A stretch of 64,000 nucleotides of DNA from G963675935 sp963675935 (GTDB lineage Bacteria > Planctomycetota > Planctomycetia > Pirellulales > Thermoguttaceae). The stretch lies in assembly GCA_963675935.2 (NCBI GenBank), contig CAXXPV010000008.1:310001-374000 (forward strand), written 5' to 3'. Shown in pieces: positions 15,821 to 23,419 of this stretch. Each line of letters opens with the position of its first letter. Within the stretch, counting starts at the first letter, position 1. The notes beneath the pieces are model-generated. The model saw nothing but the letters and a program-made list of their open reading frames with translations, did no database searches and had not been told where the DNA came from. The position numbers and the translations under genes are program-made.

Positions 15821-16678
15821 ATGCCTGAAAACCCCGCTTCCATTGGAACCCTTCGTTGCGGACGCGGCCAGCCGCTGCTGGTTATCGCGGGGCCGTGCGT
15901 CATGGAGACCGAAGAGCTGACCCTAACAATCGCCGCGCGGCTTCGGCAAATCGCCGATGAGCTGGCCGTGCCGCTGATTTTCAAGGCGTCGTTCGACAAA
16001 GCCAATCGGACGAGCGTCGAGGCGTATCGCGGGCCGGGCCTCGAACCCGGGCTGGCCATTCTGCGCCGGGTCAAGGAATCGACCGGACTGCCCGTGACGA
16101 CCGACATCCATCTGCCCGAGCAGGCGGCGCCGGTGGGCAGGGTGTGCGATCTGCTGCAAATTCCCGCGTTCCTCGCCCGGCAAACCGACCTGCTGCTGGC
16201 CGCCGCGGCCACGGGCCGGCCGGTGCATGTCAAAAAGGGGCAGTTTCTCGCCCCGTGGGACATGAAGCACGTTGTCGGCAAACTTTCGGCCGGCGGCTGC
16301 CAAAACATTTTGCTGGGCGAACGGGGCACTTTTTTCGGCTACGGCCGATTGGTCAACGACATGCGGGCGATTCCCCAGATGCAATCGCTGGGCGTGCCGG
16401 TGGTGTTCGATGCCACGCACAGCGTCCAGGAGCCCGGCGGCCTTGGCGCGGCCACCGGCGGAAACCGCTCGATGGTCGAGCCGTTGGCCCGCGCCGCGGT
16501 CGCCCTGGGCGTCGATGCCCTGTTCTTTGAGACCCATCCCGATCCCGATCGTTCGCCGAGCGACGGGGCGAACATGCTCCCGCTCGATCAATTTGCCGAC
16601 CTGCTGCGGCGGCTGCTGGCGATTCGGCGGACCGTCGAACAGTTCGACGCTGGAACAGAAGAAGGAATTGAAAATTGA
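15821..16678 (+). CDS. kdsA: 3-deoxy-8-phosphooctulonate (KDO-8-P) synthase
   Basis: Condenses PEP and arabinose-5-phosphate to KDO-8-phosphate, the first committed step of KDO synthesis for LPS. 285 residues, the usual length. Motifs include IAGPCVMETEELT, KASFDKANRTSVEAYRGPG, KKGQFLAPWDMKH, GERGTFFGYGRLVNDM and FDATHSVQEPGG, with the catalytic lysines and PEP-binding residues in place. The stop TGA overlaps the TTG start of the next gene. Together with lptE further along, it supports a Gram-negative-type outer membrane. Confidence 0.95.
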   Translation: MPENPASIGTLRCGRGQPLLVIAGPCVMETEELTLTIAARLRQIADELAVPLIFKASFDKANRTSVEAYRGPGLEPGLAILRRVKESTGLPVTTDIHLPEQAAPVGRVCDLLQIPAFLARQTDLLLAAAATGRPVHVKKGQFLAPWDMKHVVGKLSAGGCQNILLGERGTFFGYGRLVNDMRAIPQMQSLGVPVVFDATHSVQEPGGLGAATGGNRSMVEPLARAAVALGVDALFFETHPDPDRSPSDGANMLPLDQFADLLRRLLAIRRTVEQFDAGTEEGIEN

Positions 16679-18528
16679 AAATTGCAAATTGCAAATTAAA
16701 AAATGAAAGTCGTTTAGCCGGCGAACTTGTTCGCCGCGTGGAATGCCGCCCCAAAACGCGGCGAGCAAGCTCGCCGGCTAAACTTTGCATTTTGCTTCTT
16801 CTCTTGGTTTGCGGCGGTTGCCGCGAAGACAAACAGAAGTCCCCGGATTCGAACGAAGCGATCGATGCTGCCGTGTCGAGCCAATACAACGACGACATGT
16901 TCCTCTACGCGATCGACCGCCTCAATAATCTCGAGGAATACACGTCTCCCGATGCACTGCGGCAAATCCTCGAACGGCTCGACCCGAATCGGAAGCCGGA
17001 AAAGGCCGACGCCCTCGCCGATCCGGTGCAGTCGATTTGGCCCGAACCGGAAACGCTTCGCCAAGTGGTGGACCGGCTCAACCAGTGGGCACGCGTGCAG
17101 CAGCAGCCGGCCGATTGGAAGCTCGATCCGATGATCGCCGGGCTGCCCAAGCCGCTCGGCGAATTGCCGCAAGTAAAAAAACTCGCCGCCGTCGAGTTTT
17201 CGCAATTCGACGGTTTCGAGCTGCAAGAGGCCGTCTGGCTCCGCGACATCAGCCACTGGGCTCGCGGCGACGTGCTGGACGACCTGGACCGCGCTCGCAG
17301 CCTCTTCGATTGGACCGTTCGCAACATCCAACTCGAAGCCGACCGGCCGAACCGAATCCCGCAGTTTCCTTGGGAAACCCTGCTGCTCGGGCGCGGCACA
17401 GCCTCGGAGCGGGCGTGGACGTTCATCCTCCTGCTCCGGCAGATCGACATTGACGCCGCGATGCTTGTCGTCGATGGGGGACGGGGAAAAGATGATGCCA
17501 AGAATTCCCCACGCCCTTGGTGCGTCGGCGTGCTCATCGAGGGCAACGTGTACTTGTTCGACCCGCGGCTCGGGCTGCCGATTCCAGCCGCCGACGGCGT
17601 GTCGCTCGACGGCGTCGGCCAACTGTCGATTCGGCCCGCCACGTTGGCCCAGGCTGCCACCGACGAAAAAATCCTGCAAAGGCTCGATGCCGACGATCAA
17701 CACAAGTACGGCGTGAAAGCGTCGGACTTGAAGCGAGTGACCGTGCTGTTGGAGGCGTCGCCGATGTATCTGGCCCGGCGTATGAAATTGCTCGAATCGC
17801 GTCTGGCCGGTCCGCGTAAGATGGTTCTTTCGACATCGGCCGAAGCAAACGCCAAGCGTTGGAAGTCTGTCAAGCACGTCGCCGACGCGCGGCTCTGGAC
17901 GCTGCCTTACGAGACGCTCGACCGGCGTTCGCATCTCGACGCGGCGGCTGCCCGGTCGTGGATTCCCCAAGTTCTGCCGTTGTTCGTGGTTTACGATGAG
18001 CGGGTGTCCGATCGCACGAAAACATCGAGAGACCCGATGGAATACGAGCAGGCGGCAGGCGGGTCGAGCGGGCCGCGAATCGTCGCGCACGCCGCGCCGC
18101 TGTACCGTGGCCGTGTGCTCTATTTGAAGGGCAAGTTCACCGGCGACGACGGCGCCACGCGATGCTTCCAAATCGCCAGACCCTCGAACGAATCGCTCCT
18201 AAAATCCTCGGCCGACGAAGGCGAGAAGCAAGTAAAACTTTGGGCGAAGCTCGACGCCAGCTACTGGTCCGGTACGCTCACCTATCAGCAGGGCAACTAC
18301 TCGTCGGCGGTCGATTATTTCATGACGCGGACGCTCGAAGCGTTTCCGAACAGCCCTTGGACCAACGGTGCCCGATACAACCTTGCCCGATCCTACGAAG
18401 CGCAGGGCGAGTCGCAACGGGCGATTCTGCATTATTCGAGCAACGCCGCGTCGCCCGACTACCACGGCGAACTGCTCCGGGCGAAATGGCTCAAGGAAGC
18501 GGGGGAACGGAAGGCGGAACGGGAATGA
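16675..18528 (+). CDS. Lipoprotein with degenerate transglutaminase-like and TPR regions
   Basis: 617 residues from TTG 16675, which overlaps the kdsA stop (TTGA) and has AAGGA 8 bases upstream. An exported lipoprotein: hydrophobic LCILLLLLVCGGC ends in a lipobox at about residue 49. Before it, residues 14-37 are encoded by a family A palindrome (RLAGELVRRVECRPKTRRAS). A GTG at 16738 inside the repeat would give a normal-length signal peptide. Residues about 220-300 (ARSLFDWTVRNIQLEA, RAWTFILLLRQIDIDAAML, LFDPRLGLPIP) resemble a transglutaminase-like fold, but I see no catalytic Cys. The C-terminus has a TPR-like helical pair (YQQGNYSSAVDYFM, YNLARSYEAQGESQRAI). Confidence 0.75.
   Translation: MKIANCKLKNESRLAGELVRRVECRPKTRRASSPAKLCILLLLLVCGGCREDKQKSPDSNEAIDAAVSSQYNDDMFLYAIDRLNNLEEYTSPDALRQILERLDPNRKPEKADALADPVQSIWPEPETLRQVVDRLNQWARVQQQPADWKLDPMIAGLPKPLGELPQVKKLAAVEFSQFDGFELQEAVWLRDISHWARGDVLDDLDRARSLFDWTVRNIQLEADRPNRIPQFPWETLLLGRGTASERAWTFILLLRQIDIDAAMLVVDGGRGKDDAKNSPRPWCVGVLIEGNVYLFDPRLGLPIPAADGVSLDGVGQLSIRPATLAQAATDEKILQRLDADDQHKYGVKASDLKRVTVLLEASPMYLARRMKLLESRLAGPRKMVLSTSAEANAKRWKSVKHVADARLWTLPYETLDRRSHLDAAAARSWIPQVLPLFVVYDERVSDRTKTSRDPMEYEQAAGGSSGPRIVAHAAPLYRGRVLYLKGKFTGDDGATRCFQIARPSNESLLKSSADEGEKQVKLWAKLDASYWSGTLTYQQGNYSSAVDYFMTRTLEAFPNSPWTNGARYNLARSYEAQGESQRAILHYSSNAASPDYHGELLRAKWLKEAGERKAERE
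16712..16783. repeat. Palindromic repeat, family A, within a gene leader
   Basis: Arms TTTAGCCGGCGAACTTGTTC and GAGCAAGCTCGCCGGCTAAA. It lies entirely in the open frame of the lipoprotein gene, between its SD-supported start and the hydrophobic core of the signal peptide. Confidence 0.85.
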
Positions 18529-18537
18529 CGGGAAATC

Positions 18538-18726
18538 TTATAGGAGTCCATCCCTTTTAAGCTCCGCCGTCAGTTGCTCGTGGGAAACGGTTGGCTCGCC
18601 ACGACGTTCGGCGACAACCGCCAAATCCTGAAGGTCTTCGATCAGTTCTTCATACTCGGCGAGGGGAATAATAACGGCCTTCTTGTTGCCGTCGCCGTCG
18701 GTCACATACTCGGGATAAATAGTCAT
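18538..18726 (-). CDS. Short antitoxin-like protein (62 aa), orphan
   Basis: Starts at ATG 18726 after a near-perfect AGGAGGTGATTTCC site. It has the layout of Phd/YefM-type antitoxins: a short N-terminal strand segment (YPEYVTDGDGNKKAVIIPLA) and EYEELIEDLQDLAVVAERR, a conserved part in planctomycete and cyanobacterial antitoxins, then a C-terminal tail. A RelE/ParE toxin gene would be expected next to it, but none is visible. Confidence 0.72.
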   Translation of the reverse strand: MTIYPEYVTDGDGNKKAVIIPLAEYEELIEDLQDLAVVAERRGEPTVSHEQLTAELKRDGLL

Positions 18727-18803
18727 GGAAATCACCTCCTGTCCCATGTAGATACCACGAGTATACCACCGATACGGCGGGGACGTCAATATTTCCGGCC
18801 CAT

Positions 18804-18929
18804 GGTAACCGTTCACGGGGCACCCGTCATTCTGAGCGCAGCGAAGAATCTCTCGTGGAATCGCGGCCCAGACGAGATTCTTCGCTACGCTCAGAATGAC
18901 GATGTTTTCCCGGCCCGTGAACGGTTACC
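18804..18929. repeat. Palindromic repeat, family B (ATTCTGAGCGCAGCGAAGAAT) with GTAACCGTTCACGGG ends
   Basis: Long hairpin: GGTAACCGTTCACGGG, then TCATTCTGAGCGCAGCGAAG, and the inverse of both. The same composite is at 62971-63094. Confidence 0.85.
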
Positions 18930-18953
18930 GGCCCATGGCATTCCACCACGGGA

Positions 18954-19685
18954 TTATCCGATCCAAAGCCCTTCGACCCGAACCTGATAGTGGTCGCCGG
19001 TGCGGTTCAGATAGTTCAGCAGCCCGCTGTGCCGCCACTGCAACATGCACATCCGCGGCTGGAAGTAGTATCGCATCCCGACCTTCAACTCCGAGCGGGT
19101 CTCCTTGACAAGCCCCTCGTAGCCCTCGGCGATGTAATAGCCCAAGTCCTTGAAACCGTGTTGCCGCGGCCCGAGCGGACCGGTGACGCACCACGAAATC
19201 ACGCCAGTCCGCTTGTCCACGTGCGTGGCCACGCCGCAATGCGTGATCGGGCAGCCGCACGACATCCCCAGCGGGCGACCGATCAAAATGTCGCCCACCT
19301 GAATGTCCATCTCGCGGGTAATCATCGGGTTGTGCGGAATGATGATTTCGCGCGGGCCGGGCTCCTCGGGGAAATGCTCCAAGTAAAAATCGAAATCACG
19401 GCCGAGGCTGTCTTTCCAAGGCAACTGCTTGACGGGCGATTGCCGCCGCGCCACGGTCTCGCCGCATCCGCCGCACGTCGTGCCGCATGACGCCGGAGCG
19501 CAAGACGACGAAACCACCGGCACGACCGCCGGCGCCGCGTCGGCCTTGATGCTGTCGGCCGAAAGATGGATGCACCGGCGGATCGAATCGGGCGAGGCGG
19601 CCAACTGGCCGCGGAATTCGTTGCAAGTTCGATAGCCGCACATGCCGCAATCGAGTCCGGGAAGTTCAATGTTTGTGGAAACCAT
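18954..19685 (-). CDS. Fe-S protein with N-terminal CODH/ACS-type Fe-S domain; last gene of a metallocofactor-like operon
   Basis: 243 residues. The N-terminus has a [4Fe-4S] motif of the PF04060 (CODH/ACS FeS) type: C13, C16, C21 and C38 in LDCGMCGYRTC...RRC. A second cluster of cysteines follows at C62, C67, C71 and C74 (CAPASCGTTCGGC), and a third set at C143, C145, C150 and C166 (MSCGCPITHCG). The middle and C-terminal part (EMDIQVGDILIGRPLG, YYFQPRMCML) is conserved-looking but of unknown fold. It is the last of four same-strand genes with an ABC ATPase, a G3E-type GTPase and a cysteine desulfurase. It could be a scaffold, carrier or target of an Fe-S or mixed-metal cluster (inference). 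Confidence 0.72.
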   Translation of the reverse strand: MVSTNIELPGLDCGMCGYRTCNEFRGQLAASPDSIRRCIHLSADSIKADAAPAVVPVVSSSCAPASCGTTCGGCGETVARRQSPVKQLPWKDSLGRDFDFYLEHFPEEPGPREIIIPHNPMITREMDIQVGDILIGRPLGMSCGCPITHCGVATHVDKRTGVISWCVTGPLGPRQHGFKDLGYYIAEGYEGLVKETRSELKVGMRYYFQPRMCMLQWRHSGLLNYLNRTGDHYQVRVEGLWIG

Positions 19686-19702
19686 GAGATATTCCTCTGT
19701 TA

Positions 19703-19797
19703 TCAGTTAGGGGACTTAGGTCTTGGGTCTTGGGTCTTTGGTCTTAGTTAGGACTTCGATTTTTAAGAACCAAGACCTAAGTCCCAAGACCATCCTC
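19703..19797. repeat. Heptad-type repeat (CTTAGGT / CTTGGGT)
   Basis: Tandem GGTCTTGGGTCTTGGGTCTT followed by the inverse CCAAGACCTAAGTCCCAAGA, in the 113-bp gap between the cysteine desulfurase and the Fe-S protein genes. Confidence 0.7.
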
Positions 19798-19798
19798 A

Positions 19799-20974
19799 CT
19801 ATACCGCCGCGGCCAAGCCGTGCATCGGACGCAACGAAGCGACCATGCCGGGCAAAAATTCCGCGAACCGTCGCGCTTCGTCCATCGTGTTGAACCGGCC
19901 GAGCGTGATCCGAAGCGAGCCGCGGGCCTTGATCGGATTGAACCCGATCGCTTGCAACACGTGCGACGGCCCTCCGGCGTGATTGCTGCTGCACGCACTG
20001 CCCGACGAAACGGCAATGCCCGCCTCGTCGAGCTTCAAGAGCAACTTGATCGCGTCGCCCTCCATGCCGTCGAAACCGAGACACAAATGGCCCGGCAACC
20101 GGCGATACCGATCGCCGATGAAGTAGGCGTTGCCGATGTTCTCGCCAATCGACTCGATCAAAAAATCGCGGATACCGACCAGCCGAGCGGCGTCGGCGGC
20201 CATTTCGGCCCGCGCGATTTCGGCCGCGCGGCCCAATCCGACGATTCCCACCACGTTCTCCGTGCCGGAACGCCGGCCGGCCTCTTGCCCACCGCCGGGC
20301 AAAAGCGGCGTAAGCGTCACGCCCTTGCGGACGTACAAAACGCCGATGCCCTTCGGACCGTGCAGTTTGTGCGCGGAAAGCGAAAGCATGTCGATCGGCG
20401 TCCGCCGCATGTCGAGCGGAATCCGGCCGGCCGCCTGCACGGCGTCGGTATGAAACAAAACGCCGCGAGCCTTCGCAATGCGTGCCAACTCGGCCAGCGG
20501 CTGGAGCGTGCCGATGACGTTGTTGGCCGCCATGATCGACACCAACCGCGTGTCGGGCCGAATCGCTCCGTCGAGGTCGCCGGGATCGACGAGCCCATCG
20601 CTGCCGACGGGCAACAGCGTCGTTTCAACGCCTTGCTTGGTCAACGCTCGGCAACATTCCAACACCGCGGGATGTTCGATCGCGCTGGTGACGATGTGGC
20701 ACGGACTGCCGTCCGCAGTCGCGGCGACGCTTTGCAACGCGGTCGCGTCGGCCTCGGTGCCGCTGCCGGTGAAAATGATCTCCTCCGGCTCGGCGCCAAG
20801 CAGTTCGGCCACGTGGCGACGTGCCGCATCGACGGCCTCGCGAGCCACGCGGCCTTCCAAATGCAAGCTCGATGGGTTGCCCCAGCATTGCGTCAGGAAC
20901 GGCTGCATGGCCTCCAACACGCGCGGGTCGAGCGGCGCGGTGGCGGCGTTATCAAAATAAATGCGTCCGGTCAT
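19799..20974 (-). CDS. NifS/IscS-type cysteine desulfurase
   Basis: 391-residue PLP enzyme that removes sulfur from cysteine to a protein persulfide for Fe-S assembly. The start is MTGRIYFDNAATAPLDPRV; the PLP lysine is K203 in SLSAHKLHGPKG and the catalytic cysteine is C328 in VSSGSACSS, the NifS/IscS arrangement. It lies 6 bp after the GTPase gene. There is no iscU or iscA next to it, so in this operon it probably supplies sulfur to a dedicated target, possibly the Cys-rich protein downstream (inference). Confidence 0.93.
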   Translation of the reverse strand: MTGRIYFDNAATAPLDPRVLEAMQPFLTQCWGNPSSLHLEGRVAREAVDAARRHVAELLGAEPEEIIFTGSGTEADATALQSVAATADGSPCHIVTSAIEHPAVLECCRALTKQGVETTLLPVGSDGLVDPGDLDGAIRPDTRLVSIMAANNVIGTLQPLAELARIAKARGVLFHTDAVQAAGRIPLDMRRTPIDMLSLSAHKLHGPKGIGVLYVRKGVTLTPLLPGGGQEAGRRSGTENVVGIVGLGRAAEIARAEMAADAARLVGIRDFLIESIGENIGNAYFIGDRYRRLPGHLCLGFDGMEGDAIKLLLKLDEAGIAVSSGSACSSNHAGGPSHVLQAIGFNPIKARGSLRITLGRFNTMDEARRFAEFLPGMVASLRPMHGLAAAV

Positions 20975-20980
20975 CGTCCG

Positions 20981-21682
20981 TCACTCTCCGCGATAAAACG
21001 TCTGATTTTCGAGCGCGCGGACGACGCCGAAATGCTGCTCCCAACCGATCTCCTTCTTGCCGACGCAGATCGTGCAGGTTCCGACCGGCGGATTGCCCCG
21101 CAAAAACAGCGGAGCGGAGATTTCGGGAAATGCGAGAATCTCATCGACCAGCGGGTCGATGCCGATGCCGTGCAAGGCGTTGACCTCGCGCACTCGAACC
21201 GCCGGAGCGACATCTTGAATCCTCGCCCGAAACACCTCGCGCTCGGCCTGCGAAACGCGGTCGATCTTCGTCACCACGGCCACGTCGGCCAGCGAGAGCA
21301 TCGGCCCGACCTTGAGCGGCAAATTCATGCCGCTCGTGGCTTCGAGGATGACCAGGCCCAGCCCGCCATCGACATAGGGCGAACAGCGCAGGCACAGGCC
21401 GGCCGTTTCGACCATGAGGATGTTGCAGCCGCATTGATCGGCCCAGCGAAGGGCGTCGCCCAACACCATGACGTTGCAGTGGTCGGGACAAAGCTCGCCG
21501 GAATAGACCTTCCGCGTGGGAATGCCCAATTCCTTGGCCAATAGTTCATCCTCGTCGGCGTACTGAACGTCGAGCTTGAGGAACGCGACGGTTTGCCCGG
21601 CTTGCAACAGCTTGCGCGTGGCGTGGCGGATAACCGCGGTTTTGCCGGTTGTGGCCGGCCCTGCAAAAATAGCGATTCTCAT
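20981..21682 (-). CDS. CobW/HypB/UreG-like (G3E) GTPase with paired cysteines
   Basis: 233-residue nucleotide-binding protein. The P-loop is GPATTGKTA (residues 8-16) and the specificity motif VVTKIDR is at 136-142. Unusually many cysteines surround the switch region: C65 and C69 (CPDHC), C84 and C86 (CGC), C97 and C100 (CLRC), and C203 and C206 near the end (CTIC). This suggests metal or Fe-S binding, as in HypB, UreG and CooC, which load nickel in hydrogenase, urease and CODH. The gene overlaps the ABC ATPase stop by 4 bp (ATGA) and precedes the desulfurase by 6 bp. The target metalloenzyme is unknown. Confidence 0.85.
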   Translation of the reverse strand: MRIAIFAGPATTGKTAVIRHATRKLLQAGQTVAFLKLDVQYADEDELLAKELGIPTRKVYSGELCPDHCNVMVLGDALRWADQCGCNILMVETAGLCLRCSPYVDGGLGLVILEATSGMNLPLKVGPMLSLADVAVVTKIDRVSQAEREVFRARIQDVAPAVRVREVNALHGIGIDPLVDEILAFPEISAPLFLRGNPPVGTCTICVGKKEIGWEQHFGVVRALENQTFYRGE

Positions 21683-22473
21683 GCGACCTCCTGAAATTCC
21701 GTAAGTTCACCGGCGTCCAATCGCAATCCCATCCGCAGCTTCTCGCGAAGCGCGGAAAGCGCGTCGTCCAACCGATTGACGTGCGACGACACCCCGCGCT
21801 CGTCCTCGCTGGTGGTGAGAACCTTGGTGACACGTCCGCCCTGCATCACGATGCGGAAGTCGGACAACAGCGCGATTCGCGGGTCGTGCGTCACGAAAAT
21901 AAAAATCTTCCGATACTCGCGGAGCAACTGCACCGCCTTGGTGCGATGGATTCCAGCGTTCTCCACTTCATCGAGCAGCACAACCGGCGTGCTGCAAATC
22001 ACCGTGGCGTCGGCGATCAACAGAGCCCGGGTTTGCCCGCCGGAAAGTTCCGTCATCCGGTTGTCCATGTCGATCGGCTCGCCGGTCAACTTGTTGGCGA
22101 ATTCGATGGCCTGCTCGACCAGCGCGGGGTCTTCCTGGCCGTCGCTGTGCCGAACGCGGGAGTGCGTCAGCAGGAAGTCGCGGACCGGCATGTCGGAGAG
22201 AAACGTGGTGTGTTGCGTAATTAGAGCGATGGGATTGCACGCCGGATTGTAGCGGAACTCGGAAGGCGTGGGCTTTCCGTCGATCAGGACGCGGCGCCCG
22301 CTGGGCGTGTCGCCGTCGGCGAACAGTTCGATGTCGTTGATCAGAGTGGTTTTGCCCGAGCCGGTTGGCCCAACGATGCTGACCACTTGGCCCATGTGGA
22401 GGTCGATCCGCTCGAAATCGTCGGTTCGCCCGTTGCGGCCGCGGCCGCCGAAGATGCTGATAGTTTCTATCAT
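21679..22473 (-). CDS. Stand-alone ABC-type ATPase, first gene of the operon
   Basis: 264 residues from ATG 22473 (AAGGAA upstream). Complete ABC core: Walker A GPTGSGKTT (residues 35-43), signature LSGGQTRALL (143-152), Walker B VVLLDEVENAG (164-174) and the H-loop H196 in VTHDP. No membrane partner or substrate-binding protein follows, so it is not an obvious transporter; it may drive cluster assembly as SufC does, or act as a conformational ATPase. It is translationally coupled to the GTPase gene. Three 11-bp direct repeats lie 49-81 bp upstream of the start. Confidence 0.85.
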   Translation of the reverse strand: MIETISIFGGRGRNGRTDDFERIDLHMGQVVSIVGPTGSGKTTLINDIELFADGDTPSGRRVLIDGKPTPSEFRYNPACNPIALITQHTTFLSDMPVRDFLLTHSRVRHSDGQEDPALVEQAIEFANKLTGEPIDMDNRMTELSGGQTRALLIADATVICSTPVVLLDEVENAGIHRTKAVQLLREYRKIFIFVTHDPRIALLSDFRIVMQGGRVTKVLTTSEDERGVSSHVNRLDDALSALREKLRMGLRLDAGELTEFQEVA

Positions 22474-22521
22474 GGAAAGGGTTCCTTGGTTTTTGGACGG
22501 GAGCGAGACAAATGCAATTGC

Positions 22522-22554
22522 CGTGCCAAGGTCGCGCCAAGGTCGTGCCAAGGA
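22522..22554. promoter_or_regulatory. Three 11-bp iterons upstream of the ABC ATPase operon
   Basis: CGTGCCAAGGT, CGCGCCAAGGT and CGTGCCAAGGA in direct tandem, one helical turn apart, flanked by GGGAGCGAG (22497-22505) and CTCGCTCC (22575-22582) in inverted orientation. A plausible binding site for a regulator of the operon; no regulator gene adjoins. Confidence 0.5.
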
Positions 22555-22938
22555 AGATGCGCAATCCTGTTGCCTCGCTCCAAAACAACCGACGATGGGC
22601 GATCTCGCAACCGACGTTTTTCACCGTTTTTCCGGCTCCATGAGCCAAGAACCACCGGCCGTCGCATCGCGAGAGAATTGCAGGAAAGTTTTGATAAATT
22701 TCTTGGATTACCGCTCCGACTGCGATGGCGACCCCACCCGCCGTGGTGATTCTTCGCGCCAAATCGGCCGTGTCCCGCAATAGTGCGGCAATGGCCGGCC
22801 ACGGGCAGCCCGTGACGGCCGATGGCGTTTCGGCGATGGAAGAGCCTCGCTGTTGCGAGAGTCTGCCCAAAGTTTCCACGAACCGAACGCCCGCCACGCT
22901 TGCCCAAATCCATTTTGCGGTTCTTCCGAGGACGCATC

Positions 22939-23095
22939 CAGGAGAACTGCAAAGTCCAGGAAACCGTCATTCTGAGCGCAGCGAAGAATCTCCGTGGTAT
23001 CGCGTAAGTTCCTGCGGGCCAACGAGATTCTTCGCTGCGCTCAGAATGACGGTTTTTCCCATCAATCCCCAAAATGCGACTTTGCAGCTCTCCTG
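22939..23095. mobile_element. 157-bp palindromic element (copy of 45510-45666)
   Basis: Ends CAGGAGAACTGCAAAGTC and GACTTTGCAGCTCTCCTG (17 of 18 paired). The centre is a family B hairpin. A second copy of the same length and nearly the same sequence is at 45510-45666. The 22474-22938 stretch before it contains the iterons and no gene I can identify. Confidence 0.75.
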
Positions 23096-23372
23096 AGGAG
23101 TGTGCGGCCTTTTTTTCTGGCAAGATCGGTCATTCTGAGAGGCTGTGATTTTTTCGACGACTGGCGGAATCGTTGACGTAAGTCCTTATTCCTTGGTTGC
23201 CGAAACGACGAGAAATAACGACTTACGTCGCGTGCCTCGTCAAGCAGTCGAAAAAATCACATCCTCTGAGCGCAGCGAAGAATCTCGCCCGCGCCACGAG
23301 GAAAACGAGATTCTTCGCTGCGCTCAGAATGACGGAATTGCCTATCTGCCAGAAAATATGGCCGCACACCCT
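23096..23372. mobile_element. Second palindromic element, interrupted by a MITE
   Basis: Terminal inverted repeats AGGAGTGTGCGGCC and GGCCGCACACCCT, extending to TTTTCTGGCA/TGCCAGAAAA, with a family B hairpin inside. It adjoins the element at 22939. The 11-bp GAGGACGCATC is present at 22928-22938 and again at 23373-23383, bracketing both elements. Confidence 0.7.
23140..23265. mobile_element. 126-bp MITE-like insertion with CTGAG target duplication
   Basis: Inverted ends AGGCTGTGATTTTTTCGAC and GTCGAAAAAATCACATCCT. CTGAG is directly repeated at 23135-23139 and 23266-23270. Removing the element and one CTGAG restores an uninterrupted family B palindrome (CATTCTGAGCGCAGCGAAG). An inner inverted pair (GACGTAAGTC/GACTTACGTC) is present. 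No coding capacity. Confidence 0.85.
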
Positions 23373-23419
23373 GAGGACGCATCTTTGACTTTTGGCCCCA
23401 CGGCCGCTATCCTATCACA

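Noticed and set aside
18829..18905. Family B hairpins as small RNA genes
   Set aside because: They occur in many copies in the window in varied contexts, so repeats are the simpler explanation; termination or RNA roles cannot be shown.
22474..22938. Minus-strand frame reading on from the ABC ATPase start (MAGVRFVETLGRL..)
   Set aside because: It resembles no family, overlaps iterons and a repeat, and the ATPase has an internal ATG with a good SD.
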